Source of the DNA: Paracholeplasma vituli
GTDB taxonomy: Bacteria > Bacillota_I > Bacilli_A > Acholeplasmatales > UBA5453
Direction of reading: 5' to 3'
Assembly: GCF_025446935.1 (NCBI RefSeq)
Contig: NZ_JAOEGN010000007.1
Location: forward strand, 1-64,000
Length of the DNA: 64,000 bases
The number at the start of each line of letters is the position of its first letter. Position 1 is the first letter of the stretch. Positions 16,631 to 25,254 of this stretch are shown here, in pieces. Made by a program: the position numbers and the translations under genes. The notes below the pieces were generated by a model, which was not told the DNA's origin, ran no database searches, and worked only from the letters and a program-made list of their open reading frames with translations.

Positions 16631-16664
16631 AAAGCCGTCTACCGAGAAATCAGTAGACGGCTTT
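16631..16664. terminator. Strong bidirectional terminator
   Basis: A perfect 12-bp stem AAAGCCGTCTAC / GTAGACGGCTTT with a 10-base loop separates convergent genes. The T-run is better on the minus strand, so it mainly serves the esterase operon. Confidence 0.85.
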
Positions 16665-16667
16665 CGC

Positions 16668-17402
16668 TTATTTATCAAATAAAAATGGCAATGCTTTTTG
16701 AAGGTTTCGGTCCCAATATTCCCAACTGTGTTCACCGGAATCAAATATAAACCTATGATCGACTTGGTGTTCATCTAAGAATTTTTTGAATGCTCGGTTA
16801 TCTTCAACTAAGAAATCATCGGTACCACACGTAAACATCAACTTAGGTAGTTTACCGGATTTCAAATCCTTTAAGACTAAATGACGTAAATCGTTTTTGC
16901 CAGATACCTGTTTACCGAATATTTTATCAAATACCGGTAAGCGATGACTCATCCAAGGCAAACTACGAATGAAATCCGGGTTCATCACACCAGATAACGA
17001 AACCGCCTTAATGAATTTCTTTGGGTGTCCTAATGCGAATTTCATCGCGCCATAACCACCCATGGACAACCCTAAAATATAGGCTTCTTTTAACAGTGGA
17101 AGCACCGATTCCATATAAGGCACCAGTTCCTTCATAAAGTAGGTTTCATAGGCTAATCCCACTTGGTGGTCAGTGTAGTAAGCATTGAATCCACTAGGCA
17201 TGATTACACAGGCACGGTAAGCCCACATGTAGCGTTCAATCGATGTAAAGCGACTCCAGTCTTGATGGTCGCCGTTATACCCATGTAAAACATAAAATGG
17301 TCTCAAGCGTTCGTTTTTTTCTAGTTTATCTGGAAGTAACACACTCACTGTGGTATTCATTTCGAGTGCTTGAGAGAAAAAGGTTAATTCGAGTTTAGCC
17401 AT
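16668..17402 (-). CDS. Alpha/beta hydrolase, EstA/esterase-D type
   Basis: A probable cytoplasmic carboxylesterase, 244 residues. FYVLHGYNGDHQDW forms the oxyanion region, GLSMGGYGAMK holds the nucleophile serine, TCGTDDFLVEDN the aspartate and DSGEHSWEYWD the histidine. The pattern fits the tributyrin-esterase/S-formylglutathione hydrolase group (COG0627). GAGGAG precedes the start, two bases after the stop of the upstream membrane-protein gene. It is the last gene of a three-gene minus-strand operon. Confidence 0.88.
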   Translation of the reverse strand: MAKLELTFFSQALEMNTTVSVLLPDKLEKNERLRPFYVLHGYNGDHQDWSRFTSIERYMWAYRACVIMPSGFNAYYTDHQVGLAYETYFMKELVPYMESVLPLLKEAYILGLSMGGYGAMKFALGHPKKFIKAVSLSGVMNPDFIRSLPWMSHRLPVFDKIFGKQVSGKNDLRHLVLKDLKSGKLPKLMFTCGTDDFLVEDNRAFKKFLDEHQVDHRFIFDSGEHSWEYWDRNLQKALPFLFDK

Positions 17403-17404
17403 GG

Positions 17405-17905
17405 TTAATTCTCCTCATAATAAAAATACTTGATTTGTTCAGGTTCACCGTAGTTGCCATATCGAATCTCGATGTGAGTATCCGATATGTCGATCGAGCA
17501 AAAGGACATATCGTCAATGAATGCACAACTGAACCGTTCTTGGACGAATAGGTTATCTTTTTTATAGATTCGATAAGTACCATTGAAGAAGAAACTGTGT
17601 CTATATATAACCCAATCGCTGTTAGGTGTTTTAATCTCCTCAGGGATCATCAATAATGTGAGTGTCCAAAAGAAGGCCACAAATAAAAACATAAAAGCAG
17701 AACTCACAATTTTGATTGTCTTCGATTTATTGACCATCATATAACCGAAAAACGCCATAACACTCGTAAATATGAGATAAATATATATAGGGGTAGGGGT
17801 TAGGAAATCTAAGATAAAAAACGTATTAAGTATTCTATCCAGTAGGAAAAAAGTGAACCCTAGAAAAAATAAGATGACTGAAATAACTAAGATCGGTTTT
17901 TTCAT
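17405..17905 (-). CDS. Hypothetical membrane protein
   Basis: The 166-residue product has four hydrophobic helices in its first 100 residues (about 5-22, 30-50, 56-70, 75-92). A soluble C-terminal part of about 70 residues contains two nearby cysteines (FSCAFIDDMSFCSID). Its start overlaps the stop of the upstream oxidoreductase gene by four bases. I do not recognise it. The middle position in the operon gives no clear function. Confidence 0.7.
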   Translation of the reverse strand: MKKPILVISVILFFLGFTFFLLDRILNTFFILDFLTPTPIYIYLIFTSVMAFFGYMMVNKSKTIKIVSSAFMFLFVAFFWTLTLLMIPEEIKTPNSDWVIYRHSFFFNGTYRIYKKDNLFVQERFSCAFIDDMSFCSIDISDTHIEIRYGNYGEPEQIKYFYYEEN

Positions 17906-18879
17906 AATAGACCTTCTTTCGGATAAATTAGACCAATACGTTTACGGATCGCATCCATTTGACTCAAAATTTCTAAAGTATCTTTGGTAGTCATATAGGG
18001 ATTGGTATAGGTTTTAGTCTCTATGGCTTTTACAAAAGAACGAATCTCATACTCATAGCCATTGATAGCATAAGGGGTTTGAATATGTTTAATCTGTTTT
18101 TTGTTTAAATCGTAAATGAAGGCTTCATGGGCTCCCCAAAACTTAGGAATATGGATCGAACCTAACTCACAAATGAAATATGCGTCATCGCCATAAAAGG
18201 ATAAGAAGGAAGCTTCTAAATGTGCTTTCGCGTTTGGATAATGATATGTAATATCTAACGTCCCGTCCACACCCGTTTCAGTCATTTGAGCGTTAACTTC
18301 AAACGATTCGGGTACTCCTAAAAAGATATTTGCATAGGTGATTGGATAAATTCCAATATCGAGTAGGGCACCTCCACCAAGATTGGGATTATATAAGCGG
18401 TTAGAAGGATCTTTTTCACCCACAAAGGTGAACTTCACAGCCATGTGTTTAATCGCCCCTAAATACCCACTGGATAATTCTTTTTTAAGTGTATAGATGA
18501 GTGGCAAGAACCTCGTCCACATCGCTTCCATGACATATACACCTTGTTTGTTCGCCTCATCAAATATGTGTTTGGCTTGGGCTTCATTTAAGGTAAAAGC
18601 TTTCTCGCATAGAATGTGTTTTTTATATTTTAATATCTCTAGCATTTGCTCATAATGTAACCCATGTGGGGTTGCAAGATATATCGCATCGACTTCAGGG
18701 TCTTGTAAAAGGGCTTCATAAGATCCATAGGCTTTTTGGTAACCATATTGCTTTTGATATTCTAAGGCTTTATCAAGTGAACGACTACCAACCGCTTCTA
18801 AGTGAATCCCACTTTCTTTAGCGGCTTTGGAGAAAGCATGGGCAATCGCGCCAGCACCGATTAATCCAAATTTGATCAT
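17902..18879 (-). CDS. Gfo/Idh/MocA-family NAD(P)-dependent oxidoreductase
   Basis: A sugar or dihydrodiol dehydrogenase-like enzyme. The 325-residue protein starts MIKFGLIGAGAIAHAF, a Rossmann nucleotide-binding loop, and continues with YLATPHGLHYEQ and HILCEKAFTLN, the family's E-K motif. The C-terminal alpha/beta domain includes GGGALLDIGIYPI. I use the ATG at 18879, which has GAGGTGG upstream. A longer reading frame back to 19047 would run through the divergent promoter region. Substrate unknown. Confidence 0.9.
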   Translation of the reverse strand: MIKFGLIGAGAIAHAFSKAAKESGIHLEAVGSRSLDKALEYQKQYGYQKAYGSYEALLQDPEVDAIYLATPHGLHYEQMLEILKYKKHILCEKAFTLNEAQAKHIFDEANKQGVYVMEAMWTRFLPLIYTLKKELSSGYLGAIKHMAVKFTFVGEKDPSNRLYNPNLGGGALLDIGIYPITYANIFLGVPESFEVNAQMTETGVDGTLDITYHYPNAKAHLEASFLSFYGDDAYFICELGSIHIPKFWGAHEAFIYDLNKKQIKHIQTPYAINGYEYEIRSFVKAIETKTYTNPYMTTKDTLEILSQMDAIRKRIGLIYPKEGLL

Positions 18880-19047
18880 AAAACCACCTCTTAAAATCAT
18901 CTTAACATATTCATAAAGAAATAATAGAAAAAAATACGCAAACTTAAAAATAAAATTATTAGAGTTTGTTTCAAAAAATAGTGTAGCATTTCTTTCATTT
19001 AGCGATATAATATAGCAAAAGATACCAATTTTGAAGGGGGAATTCAC

Positions 19048-19296
19048 ATGAGAGCACTACTTAAACTTGTTTTACTGGTTTTATTGGCACTAACCACCAT
19101 ATTCTATTTTCTACCTTTGATTGAAAATGCAGATTCTTTAATCAATGTCGTTTCCAATTTTGAATTTAGTATGGCATGGGTCGAAAGTTTATATGTTGAG
19201 GTTGCAACCGTGTTAACGTTTGGCCGTGACTTAATGTTACTGATGATGTTTGAAGTGATGTGCATCATCGCACTTAAAAAAGAAAAAAAAGCATAA
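19048..19296 (+). CDS. Small two-helix membrane protein
   Basis: An 82-residue product with a hydrophobic N-terminal helix (about 4-24) and a second near the C-terminus (about 58-77) ending in a lysine cluster. The ribosome site is AAGGGGG and TATAAT lies about 35 bases upstream. No family is recognised. It is transcribed divergently from the oxidoreductase operon. Confidence 0.65.
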   Translation: MRALLKLVLLVLLALTTIFYFLPLIENADSLINVVSNFEFSMAWVESLYVEVATVLTFGRDLMLLMMFEVMCIIALKKEKKA

Positions 19297-19297
19297 A

Positions 19298-19324
19298 AAA
19301 TAAGACCTCGTTGGTCTTATTTTT
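19298..19324. terminator. Bidirectional terminator
   Basis: AAATAAGACC, loop TCGTT, GGTCTTATTT with A/T runs on both sides, shared by convergent genes. Confidence 0.88.
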
Positions 19325-20210
19325 CTACATAGCGATTTCTTGGGTGGATGCGACAAGCGTCACTACATGACCCACGGAATCGTTTTTCATTTTCTTCTGT
19401 GCATAAGAATTGTTTATTACATTCAGGGTTCGCACAGTTGATGTAGCGTTCACACGGTTCACCGGTAAAAAAGTCTCTACCAACCACACGCGGGTTGACC
19501 CTATTTACAGGGACGGCGATACGGTTATCAAAGACATAGCATTGACCATCCCAGTAAGCCCCTTGTGCAACCGGGTCTTTACCATAAGTCACGATACCGC
19601 CATGAAGCTGACCGACATCGTCGAAACCTTCACGTTTTAACCAACCACTGAACTTTTCACACCGTACGCCACCTGTACAATACGTAAGAATCTTTTTACC
19701 CTTAAAACGGTCTTTGTTTTCACGTATCCAGTTTGGGAGTTCTCTAAACGTTTTTATTTCGGGTTTAACAGCGCCTCTGAAATGACCTAAATCGAATTCA
19801 TAATCGTTACGTGCGTCAATGATGATGGTATCGGGGTCTGAAATGCGTTCAAAAAACTCTTTCGGTTCGACATAACGTCCTGTAAGTTCTTTTGGATTAA
19901 TATCGTCTTCAAGACTGAAGTTAACCAGTTCGTTTTTGACACGAACATGCATTTTCTTAAATGCGTGTGCATCTGCCTCATCGATTTTATAAGTAACCCC
20001 TTTGAAGTAGTGGTGGTTTTCCATCCAAGTGATATACGTATCGACATCTTGAGTTAGTCCAGAGACTGTACCGTTGATGCCTTCCTCTGAAATATAAATA
20101 CGACCTAGTAGGTTGATGCTTTTACAAAAGGTTAAGTGTTCCTCTCTTGCAGCCTGTGGGTCTTCAATTTTAACATAATGATAATATAGTAATACGCGAT
20201 AATCGTTCAT
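19317..20210 (-). CDS. trhO: tRNA uridine(34) hydroxylase, rhodanese family
   Basis: Hydroxylates U34 of certain tRNAs in the route to 5-methoxy/carboxymethoxy-uridine (formerly YceA). The 297-residue protein begins [13 protein letters not shown], carries an acylphosphatase-like N-terminal domain with GTVSGL and a rhodanese domain with [15 protein letters not shown]. The active-site loop [11 protein letters not shown] is intact, and a C-terminal cysteine-rich segment follows ([12 protein letters not shown]). The start at 20210 has GGAGGC upstream, which is better than the in-frame ATG at 20222. Confidence 0.92.
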   Translation of the reverse strand: MNDYRVLLYYHYVKIEDPQAAREEHLTFCKSINLLGRIYISEEGINGTVSGLTQDVDTYITWMENHHYFKGVTYKIDEADAHAFKKMHVRVKNELVNFSLEDDINPKELTGRYVEPKEFFERISDPDTIIIDARNDYEFDLGHFRGAVKPEIKTFRELPNWIRENKDRFKGKKILTYCTGGVRCEKFSGWLKREGFDDVGQLHGGIVTYGKDPVAQGAYWDGQCYVFDNRIAVPVNRVNPRVVGRDFFTGEPCERYINCANPECNKQFLCTEENEKRFRGSCSDACRIHPRNRYVEK

Positions 20211-20305
20211 AAAAGCCTCCAATTGCCTAGTTATACTATAAAGAAATTAAATAAGATATTCAAAGAATATGCCTAAATCAAAAAAGAAAAATTATAATAT
20301 GAACC

Positions 20306-20399
20306 AATAAAAAGGTGTGATTCACACGTATATAAGGTGCTGGTCCACAAAAACCAGTCTCCCACAGTAAAAAGTGCAGACTTTTCTGCACTTTTTTTC
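20306..20399 (+). ncRNA. Candidate orphan small RNA of about 95 nt
   Basis: A perfect -10 TATAAT (20294-20299) is followed by three hairpins: GTGTG / CACAC, CTGGT / ACCAG and the terminator AAAAGTGCAGA / TCTGCACTTTT with a T-run (20371-20398). No open frame or ribosome site is present. The next gene has its own promoter after the terminator, so this is not simply its leader. No -35 match is obvious. I compared it by memory with SRP RNA and common riboswitches and saw no match. Confidence 0.45.
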
Positions 20400-20417
20400 T
20401 ACGTAATCGGCTTTTAC

Positions 20418-20425
20418 TGTATAAT
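20418..20425 (+). promoter_or_regulatory. Promoter of the flavoprotein gene
   Basis: TGTATAAT at 20418-20425 is a perfect -10 about 20 bases before the start codon. The predicted transcript begins near 20432, which excludes the in-frame ATG at 20431 as the start. Confidence 0.55.
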
Positions 20426-20445
20426 GAAGAATGAGGACTAAACGT

Positions 20446-21663
20446 ATGAAAACATTAGACTGTATCGTCATCGGAGGCGGGCCGGCTGGGTTGATGGCCT
20501 GTAACGAATTAGGCGAAAGTGTAAACTATATATTATTAGAAAAAAACGATAAGGTCGGAAAGAAACTGCTCTTAACCGGTGGAAAACGTTGTAACATTAC
20601 AAACAACCTACCTGTGAAGCTCTTTATCGATTCTTTAAACATAGCTCATAAACGATTCTTATATCCAGCGCTTACGCAGTTTGGACCTAAGGATGTCATC
20701 GCGTTTTTTAATACACGAGGACTCGAATTAGAACTTGAACAAAACTTCAAATACTTTCCAAAAACAGGCAAAAGCCAATCGGTTTTGGATGCTTTACTGT
20801 TAGGCATCCCAAAAGAACGTATTCATTATAAAGAACCCGTAAAGCGTATCACCAAAGTAGAGGATTTATACTTAGTAGAAACAGAATTAGAACAGTATCA
20901 GGCAAGAGATTTGATTATTGCAGTTGGATCGAATGCTTATCCAACCATGGGGTCAAGTGGGGATGTTCTTTTGTTTGCGAAACATTTGGGGATTCCTTAT
21001 AAACCATTCACACCTGCGGAAACCTATTTATTTTCAGACAAAGTCAAAACCGATTACGCCGACTTACAAGGTGTCGCATTGACCACGAATTTACGTATCA
21101 ACACCGATAAGAAATCGCACGAAGGGGATATTTTATTTACCCATTTTGGTGTATCAGGTCCCTTAATACTCCATTTATCTGAACTCATCTATGAGCGTAT
21201 AGAACATGAAAAAGTGATCCTCTATATTGAACTTACAGAACAAGATCCCATCCAAATCTTTAATGAACGCAGAACTACTAAAGACACCATTCAAACGGTC
21301 CTAGAAGAACTCACCACAAAGCGATTAGCCAAAAAGATTTTAGAATTATCCCAAATTGAAAACAAACGGGTTTCAGACATGAAGAAATCAGAAATCCAAA
21401 CCCTAAATCAATACCTAAAAGCATTTGATATCCCGATTGACGGTGTCGAAGTAAAGGAAAAGGCTTTTGTGAATGCTGGTGGTATTGATGTCAAGGCGTT
21501 ATCCCCACAAACCATGGCCTGTTTAGAATACCCTGGACTACACTTTGTTGGCGAATCCACAGACCTTCAAGGACCGATTGGTGGATTCAATATCACGATT
21601 GCGTTATCTACAGGAAAGCTCGCTGCGAAAGATGTCAAAGAAAGGTTATCACATCATGGCTAG
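20446..21663 (+). CDS. HI0933/BaiN-family FAD-dependent oxidoreductase
   Basis: A flavoprotein of the HI0933-like family, 405 residues. The N-terminus has the dinucleotide-binding motif IVIGGGPAGLMA and KVGKKLLLTGGKRCNITN, a hallmark of the family. LIIAVGSNAYPTMGSSGDV and FVGESTDLQGPIGGFNI complete the FAD site. Members are often annotated as aminoacetone oxidase or BaiN, but most have unproved substrates. I start at 20446 because GAGG lies nine bases upstream. The end overlaps the TfoX-like gene by eight bases, and four genes follow in a probable operon. Confidence 0.9.
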   Translation: MKTLDCIVIGGGPAGLMACNELGESVNYILLEKNDKVGKKLLLTGGKRCNITNNLPVKLFIDSLNIAHKRFLYPALTQFGPKDVIAFFNTRGLELELEQNFKYFPKTGKSQSVLDALLLGIPKERIHYKEPVKRITKVEDLYLVETELEQYQARDLIIAVGSNAYPTMGSSGDVLLFAKHLGIPYKPFTPAETYLFSDKVKTDYADLQGVALTTNLRINTDKKSHEGDILFTHFGVSGPLILHLSELIYERIEHEKVILYIELTEQDPIQIFNERRTTKDTIQTVLEELTTKRLAKKILELSQIENKRVSDMKKSEIQTLNQYLKAFDIPIDGVEVKEKAFVNAGGIDVKALSPQTMACLEYPGLHFVGESTDLQGPIGGFNITIALSTGKLAAKDVKERLSHHG

Positions 21664-21979
21664 TTCGTTAGATTATGTACAATACCTAGAAGAGAAGTTA
21701 AGTCTTTTTTACCGTGTGACATACCGCAAAATGTTTGGCGAGTACATGATTTATATTGAAGACAAACCAACCATTTTAGTATGTGATGATCAAGCTTATT
21801 TGAAAATCCACCCTGTCACGACCCCGATTTTAGCTCAAAATGAAACGGGCTATCCGTATAAAGGTGCTAAATTGCATTACTTACTTGATATCGATGATTT
21901 AACAAGAACGAAAGAAGCCATTGATGCACTATGGCCAGAAATCGTTGTCAAACAAAAGAAGAAGAAAAACACCATTTAG
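21656..21979 (+). CDS. TfoX N-terminal domain-like protein
   Basis: A 107-residue protein starting MASSLDYVQYLEEK. VTYRKMFGEYMIYIEDKPTI and VCDDQAYLKI match the TfoX_N domain, which in proteobacteria is part of a competence regulator but is often found alone with unknown role. The C-terminus is lysine-rich (KQKKKK). AAAGG lies in the end of the preceding gene. A longer frame beginning at 21545 lies wholly inside the flavoprotein and is rejected. Confidence 0.8.
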   Translation: MASSLDYVQYLEEKLSLFYRVTYRKMFGEYMIYIEDKPTILVCDDQAYLKIHPVTTPILAQNETGYPYKGAKLHYLLDIDDLTRTKEAIDALWPEIVVKQKKKKNTI

Positions 21980-21998
21980 GCGTTTAGAGGCCACTTTT

Positions 21999-23054
21999 AT
22001 GCAACAAAAAATGAATTATGTGGATATTGAAACCAGACAATATTATCACCAAGCGAATTTAGTCTACTTATCGACCATCGCATTGGATTTCATCATTGTT
22101 CCAATACTATTTTTTACAGACAGTATGATTGCCTTTTATGGCAACCTCATCGGGATGGTAATCGCGCTACTCGCAGTTTACTTAAACAAGCGGAAACTTT
22201 ACGGCATTTCATCCTTTTTATTCATATTGACCATTACACTATTAGGGGTCATCCAAGTTTTACTATTTGGATTAAACTCTGGATTTATGTACTATTTTTT
22301 CAATATGAGTGTGTTGATTGTTTATACAAAATGGCCCAAAAGATTGAAACTTTTGGGTGTAATCATGGAGATTGTGTTCTTTCTAGGCACATTTCTTTAC
22401 GCGATCGGAAATCCACCTATACACCCATTAACCGATAACTGGATTACATTCTTACACATCTTAAACTTCCTCTTAAATATTACAGGGGTAGCCAACTCAG
22501 CGTATTACTATATTCGAATCGCGAGTGATGCCCAACAAGCACTATCCAAACTCGCGGCTACAGACTATTTAACTGGCGTTAACAATCGAATCTCATTTGA
22601 TGCGTACATGAAGGCTAAGAAAACGTCTTTTCATAAAACAAAACGTCCCTTTGGTATCCTTATGATTGATGTGGACCATTTCAAAATGATCAATGACAAG
22701 TATGGCCACGAATGTGGAGATAGCGTTCTAGTTGGGGTTTCTAAACTCTTGAAAGAAGAACGTGGTAATCAAGATTACGTAGCCAGATATGGTGGCGAAG
22801 AATTCGTATATATGACCGATATTTTTCAAACCCATACTTTAAGTGAGATTGCGGAAAATCTAAGAAAACGCGTGGAATCTCATGTATTCATGTATCAAAA
22901 CAAGGCAATCAAAGCAACCATATCGATTGGCGGTGTTTTCATTTCTAGAGACTCTAAAGCATCGGATGAAAACTGGCTATCGAGTGCGGATCAGTGTTTG
23001 TATCAAGCTAAATCAGAGGGTCGAAACCGTGTAATCGTGGAGGCGCTAGTATGA
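21999..23054 (+). CDS. Membrane-anchored GGDEF diguanylate cyclase
   Basis: Probable cyclic di-GMP synthase of 351 residues. Six membrane helices occupy about residues 20-185 with no separate sensor domain. The C-terminal GGDEF domain has MIDVDHFKMINDKYGHECGD and an active GGEEF in ARYGGEEF. The RxxD inhibition site is absent (GNQD at that position). I start at 21999 with TTAGAGG upstream; an earlier start at 21921 lies in the TfoX-like gene. Its TGA overlaps the next gene by four bases, tying it to a cysteine-rich HMA-like protein. Confidence 0.9.
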   Translation: MQQKMNYVDIETRQYYHQANLVYLSTIALDFIIVPILFFTDSMIAFYGNLIGMVIALLAVYLNKRKLYGISSFLFILTITLLGVIQVLLFGLNSGFMYYFFNMSVLIVYTKWPKRLKLLGVIMEIVFFLGTFLYAIGNPPIHPLTDNWITFLHILNFLLNITGVANSAYYYIRIASDAQQALSKLAATDYLTGVNNRISFDAYMKAKKTSFHKTKRPFGILMIDVDHFKMINDKYGHECGDSVLVGVSKLLKEERGNQDYVARYGGEEFVYMTDIFQTHTLSEIAENLRKRVESHVFMYQNKAIKATISIGGVFISRDSKASDENWLSSADQCLYQAKSEGRNRVIVEALV

Positions 23055-23281
23055 AATCTACATTTTATGTCTCAAAACTCACCTGTGAAGGGTGCACCTG
23101 TGGTCACTGTGCTCAAATGTTAATGATTGGATTGAAATGCCACATGGATATTCAAAAAGTAACCCCAAACTATAAAGAAAAAACCCTCGAAATCGAATTT
23201 GAAAAACCGATGAACAATCGTAAACTCATCAGCTTTGGTAGACAAAAAGGGTATGAGATGCAACTTCTAGAAAATGAATAA
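23051..23281 (+). CDS. Small HMA-like protein with a CxxCxCxxC cluster
   Basis: A 76-residue protein with the overall size and beta-alpha-beta pattern of heavy-metal-associated (HMA) domains (MKSTFYVSKLTCEGC...KTLEIEFEKP). Instead of a plain CxxC it has CEGCTCGHC (residues 12-20), four cysteines plus a histidine, and a further cysteine at about 30. It overlaps the upstream GGDEF gene by four bases (ATGA). Metal or cluster binding is likely, but copper chaperone function is not established. Confidence 0.65.
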   Translation: MKSTFYVSKLTCEGCTCGHCAQMLMIGLKCHMDIQKVTPNYKEKTLEIEFEKPMNNRKLISFGRQKGYEMQLLENE

Positions 23282-23308
23282 GGACGCCTGCTGGTGTCCT
23301 TTATTTTT
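23280..23308 (+). terminator. Terminator after the flavoprotein-GGDEF operon
   Basis: AAGGACGCC, loop TGCT, GGTGTCCTT (one G-U pair) then a T-rich tail. Confidence 0.8.
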
Positions 23309-24086
23309 GGATAGCGCGATTGAGTTCTTTCAATTCATCGTTGGTTAAATAGCGGTAGTACCCAAGTGGAAGGTCCTTTTTGGTAATGTGCATGATTCGA
23401 ATGCGTTCAAGGGTAACCACTTCATACCCTAAAGCTGTTGTCATCCGTCTGATCTGACGATTCATTCCTTGTTTCAAAATGATTCTAAAATGGGTATCGT
23501 CTTCTTGGATAAGCTTACACGGTTCAGTTTGTTGGTATTTCTTTGTCTTGAGGTTAAATATAACAACCCCTTGTTCCATATAATCAATAAATGCTTTTGT
23601 TAAGGGTTTATCGACTTCTATAGAGTATTCTTTTTCATGACCATATTCAGCTCTTAGAATCTTATTTACGATATCCCCATCGTTGGTTAAGAGAATGAGA
23701 CCTTTAGAGTCTTTATCTAAACGCCCAATAGGAAAAATGACTTCATCTAAGTTCATATAATCGACAATATTGTTTTCAATATGACGTTCTGTCGTACATA
23801 CGATGCCTTCAGGCTTATTGAGAACGATATAGACTTTATCTTCAATGGGTTTGATTAGGGTATCGTTGACTTTCACAACATCGTTTTTTTCTACGCGCAT
23901 CCCAAGGGTTGCTAATGACCCATTTAAAGTAACAATCCCAGATTGGATCAATTCATCGGCTTTACGGCGTGAACAGTAACCACTGTCTGCGATATATTTG
24001 TTGATGGATATCCCTTTATCTTTAATATGTTCAATTTTAATGTCTTCACTTTGAAAGACATGAGTTAATCGTTTTGCGTGTTCCAT
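23301..24086 (-). CDS. rluF: RluF-type 23S rRNA pseudouridine synthase
   Basis: Isomerises uridine to pseudouridine in 23S rRNA, with a possible tRNA target in this family. The 261-residue protein has an S4 domain (GISINKYIADSGYCSRRKADELI), the catalytic aspartate in IGRLDKDSKGLILLTNDG, and KQGMNRQIRRMTTALGYEV near the end. I choose the start MEHAKRL at 24086: TATAAT lies on the minus strand at 24103-24108, so upstream in-frame methionines cannot be transcribed, and GGTGAT serves as ribosome site. The leader is very short, about 10 bases. Confidence 0.88.
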   Translation of the reverse strand: MEHAKRLTHVFQSEDIKIEHIKDKGISINKYIADSGYCSRRKADELIQSGIVTLNGSLATLGMRVEKNDVVKVNDTLIKPIEDKVYIVLNKPEGIVCTTERHIENNIVDYMNLDEVIFPIGRLDKDSKGLILLTNDGDIVNKILRAEYGHEKEYSIEVDKPLTKAFIDYMEQGVVIFNLKTKKYQQTEPCKLIQEDDTHFRIILKQGMNRQIRRMTTALGYEVVTLERIRIMHITKKDLPLGYYRYLTNDELKELNRAIQK

Positions 24087-24236
24087 AGTATCACCAAAAG
24101 ACATTATACTCGATTTACCCAAAGAATGCGAAACTTAAACTTAATTTAGAAATATAAACATAAAACCCTTATTTCAAAGCACATGATTTGGTAGATGTAT
24201 ACTTTTTGAATAAGATAAAGCCAAAAGAGGTGATTT

Positions 24237-24650
24237 ATGATGAAAGTTTCGATTCACACAACGATTTCAAAACCGCTTGAAACGATTTGGAAAGCCTATA
24301 TTACACCAAAGGATATTGACCAATGGAACCACGCTTCACTCGATTGGGAAACCGTAGGGTCAGTCAACGATTTTCGTGTAAATGGCTTCTTTAAGTACCC
24401 AATGCGAGCAAAAGATGGTTCATTTGGGTTTGACTTTGAAGGTCAGTACTTAGAAATTACACCACTCAAGTATATTAAGTATCGATTACTTGACGACCGT
24501 GTCGTTGAAACAAAGTTCAGTCAGCTCCCTAAAGGGGTCTATATCGAAGTCGTATTTGACGCAGAAAGTGAAAATCCAATCGAGATGCAACGCGGTGGGT
24601 GGCAAGACATTCTAGACGCCTTCAAAAACTACGTAGTAACCCTCAACTAA
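24237..24650 (+). CDS. SRPBCC/AHSA1-like protein
   Basis: A 137-residue helix-grip protein of the activator-of-Hsp90-ATPase-like group: ISKPLETIWKAYITPKDIDQWN, FDFEGQYLEITPLKYIKY and a closing GGWQDILDAFKNYV. Family members bind hydrophobic ligands, but the ligand cannot be deduced. AGAGGTGA precedes two consecutive ATG codons, either of which could be the start. Confidence 0.85.
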   Translation: MMKVSIHTTISKPLETIWKAYITPKDIDQWNHASLDWETVGSVNDFRVNGFFKYPMRAKDGSFGFDFEGQYLEITPLKYIKYRLLDDRVVETKFSQLPKGVYIEVVFDAESENPIEMQRGGWQDILDAFKNYVVTLN

Positions 24651-24723
24651 TCTAAGTAATATCGGTTGTAAAATCGATTGAAATAGCATATAATGGACTG
24701 GATTACGAGAGGAAAATATACCC

Positions 24724-25137
24724 ATGAAAATAACCGATGAAGCAAAATTAATGTTACAAGATATCTTAAAGAAGGAAAACTTTAACTGCGTAATTGCAGG
24801 TTTACACTACCACTGTTCATGTGGGGACTCGACCGTTCAATTCGGACTAGGAAACATCGAAGATGGCGATTTAGTCTACACCTTCAATGACATTCCAGTT
24901 GTGATGGAAGCGGAAACCTTACCGAGAACAGAACTCATCACCATTTATGTTGAAAATGGCGAATTGATGTTTTTAGACGAAGCAGAATTCGATGAAAACG
25001 AATCCAACTGTGGCTGTGGACATGATCACAATCATGACCATGACCATGCAGGCTGTGACTGTGGTCACGACCACGATCACGAAGGCGAATGCCAATGTGG
25101 TCAAAACGAAACTTGTAATTGCGGACACGAACACTAA
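24724..25137 (+). CDS. HesB/IscA-like protein with a Cys/His-rich metal-binding tail
   Basis: A 137-residue protein. Residues 1-92 look like a HesB-like (IscA-type) domain: MKITDEAKLMLQDILKKENF and a beta-rich middle with CSCG at 31-34. Residues 96-137 are a tail with eight cysteines and ten histidines arranged as repeated CxCGHDH units, ideal for binding transition metals. The three conserved cysteines of true IscA are not clearly placed, so an iron-sulfur carrier role is uncertain. A metal buffer or sensor function is inference. It is monocistronic. Confidence 0.65.
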   Translation: MKITDEAKLMLQDILKKENFNCVIAGLHYHCSCGDSTVQFGLGNIEDGDLVYTFNDIPVVMEAETLPRTELITIYVENGELMFLDEAEFDENESNCGCGHDHNHDHDHAGCDCGHDHDHEGECQCGQNETCNCGHEH

Positions 25138-25159
25138 ACCTTAGGGTTTGGTGTTTTTT
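25132..25159 (+). terminator. Intrinsic terminator
   Basis: CACTAAACC, loop TTAG, GGTTTGGTG and six T, overlapping the stop codon. Confidence 0.85.
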
Positions 25160-25254
25160 CTTAAAATACGCATAATATTCACATTTTTTCTCAATTATGA
25201 TATAATACTACATGTCGTAAAAATACTTATTCAAGGAGAATATAAAGCCCATAT

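Noticed and set aside
13690-23060. Mycoplasma genetic code (TGA as tryptophan)
   Set aside because: TGA terminates several intact genes (for example 13695, 23054, 28002, 38809) and tryptophan codons are TGG.
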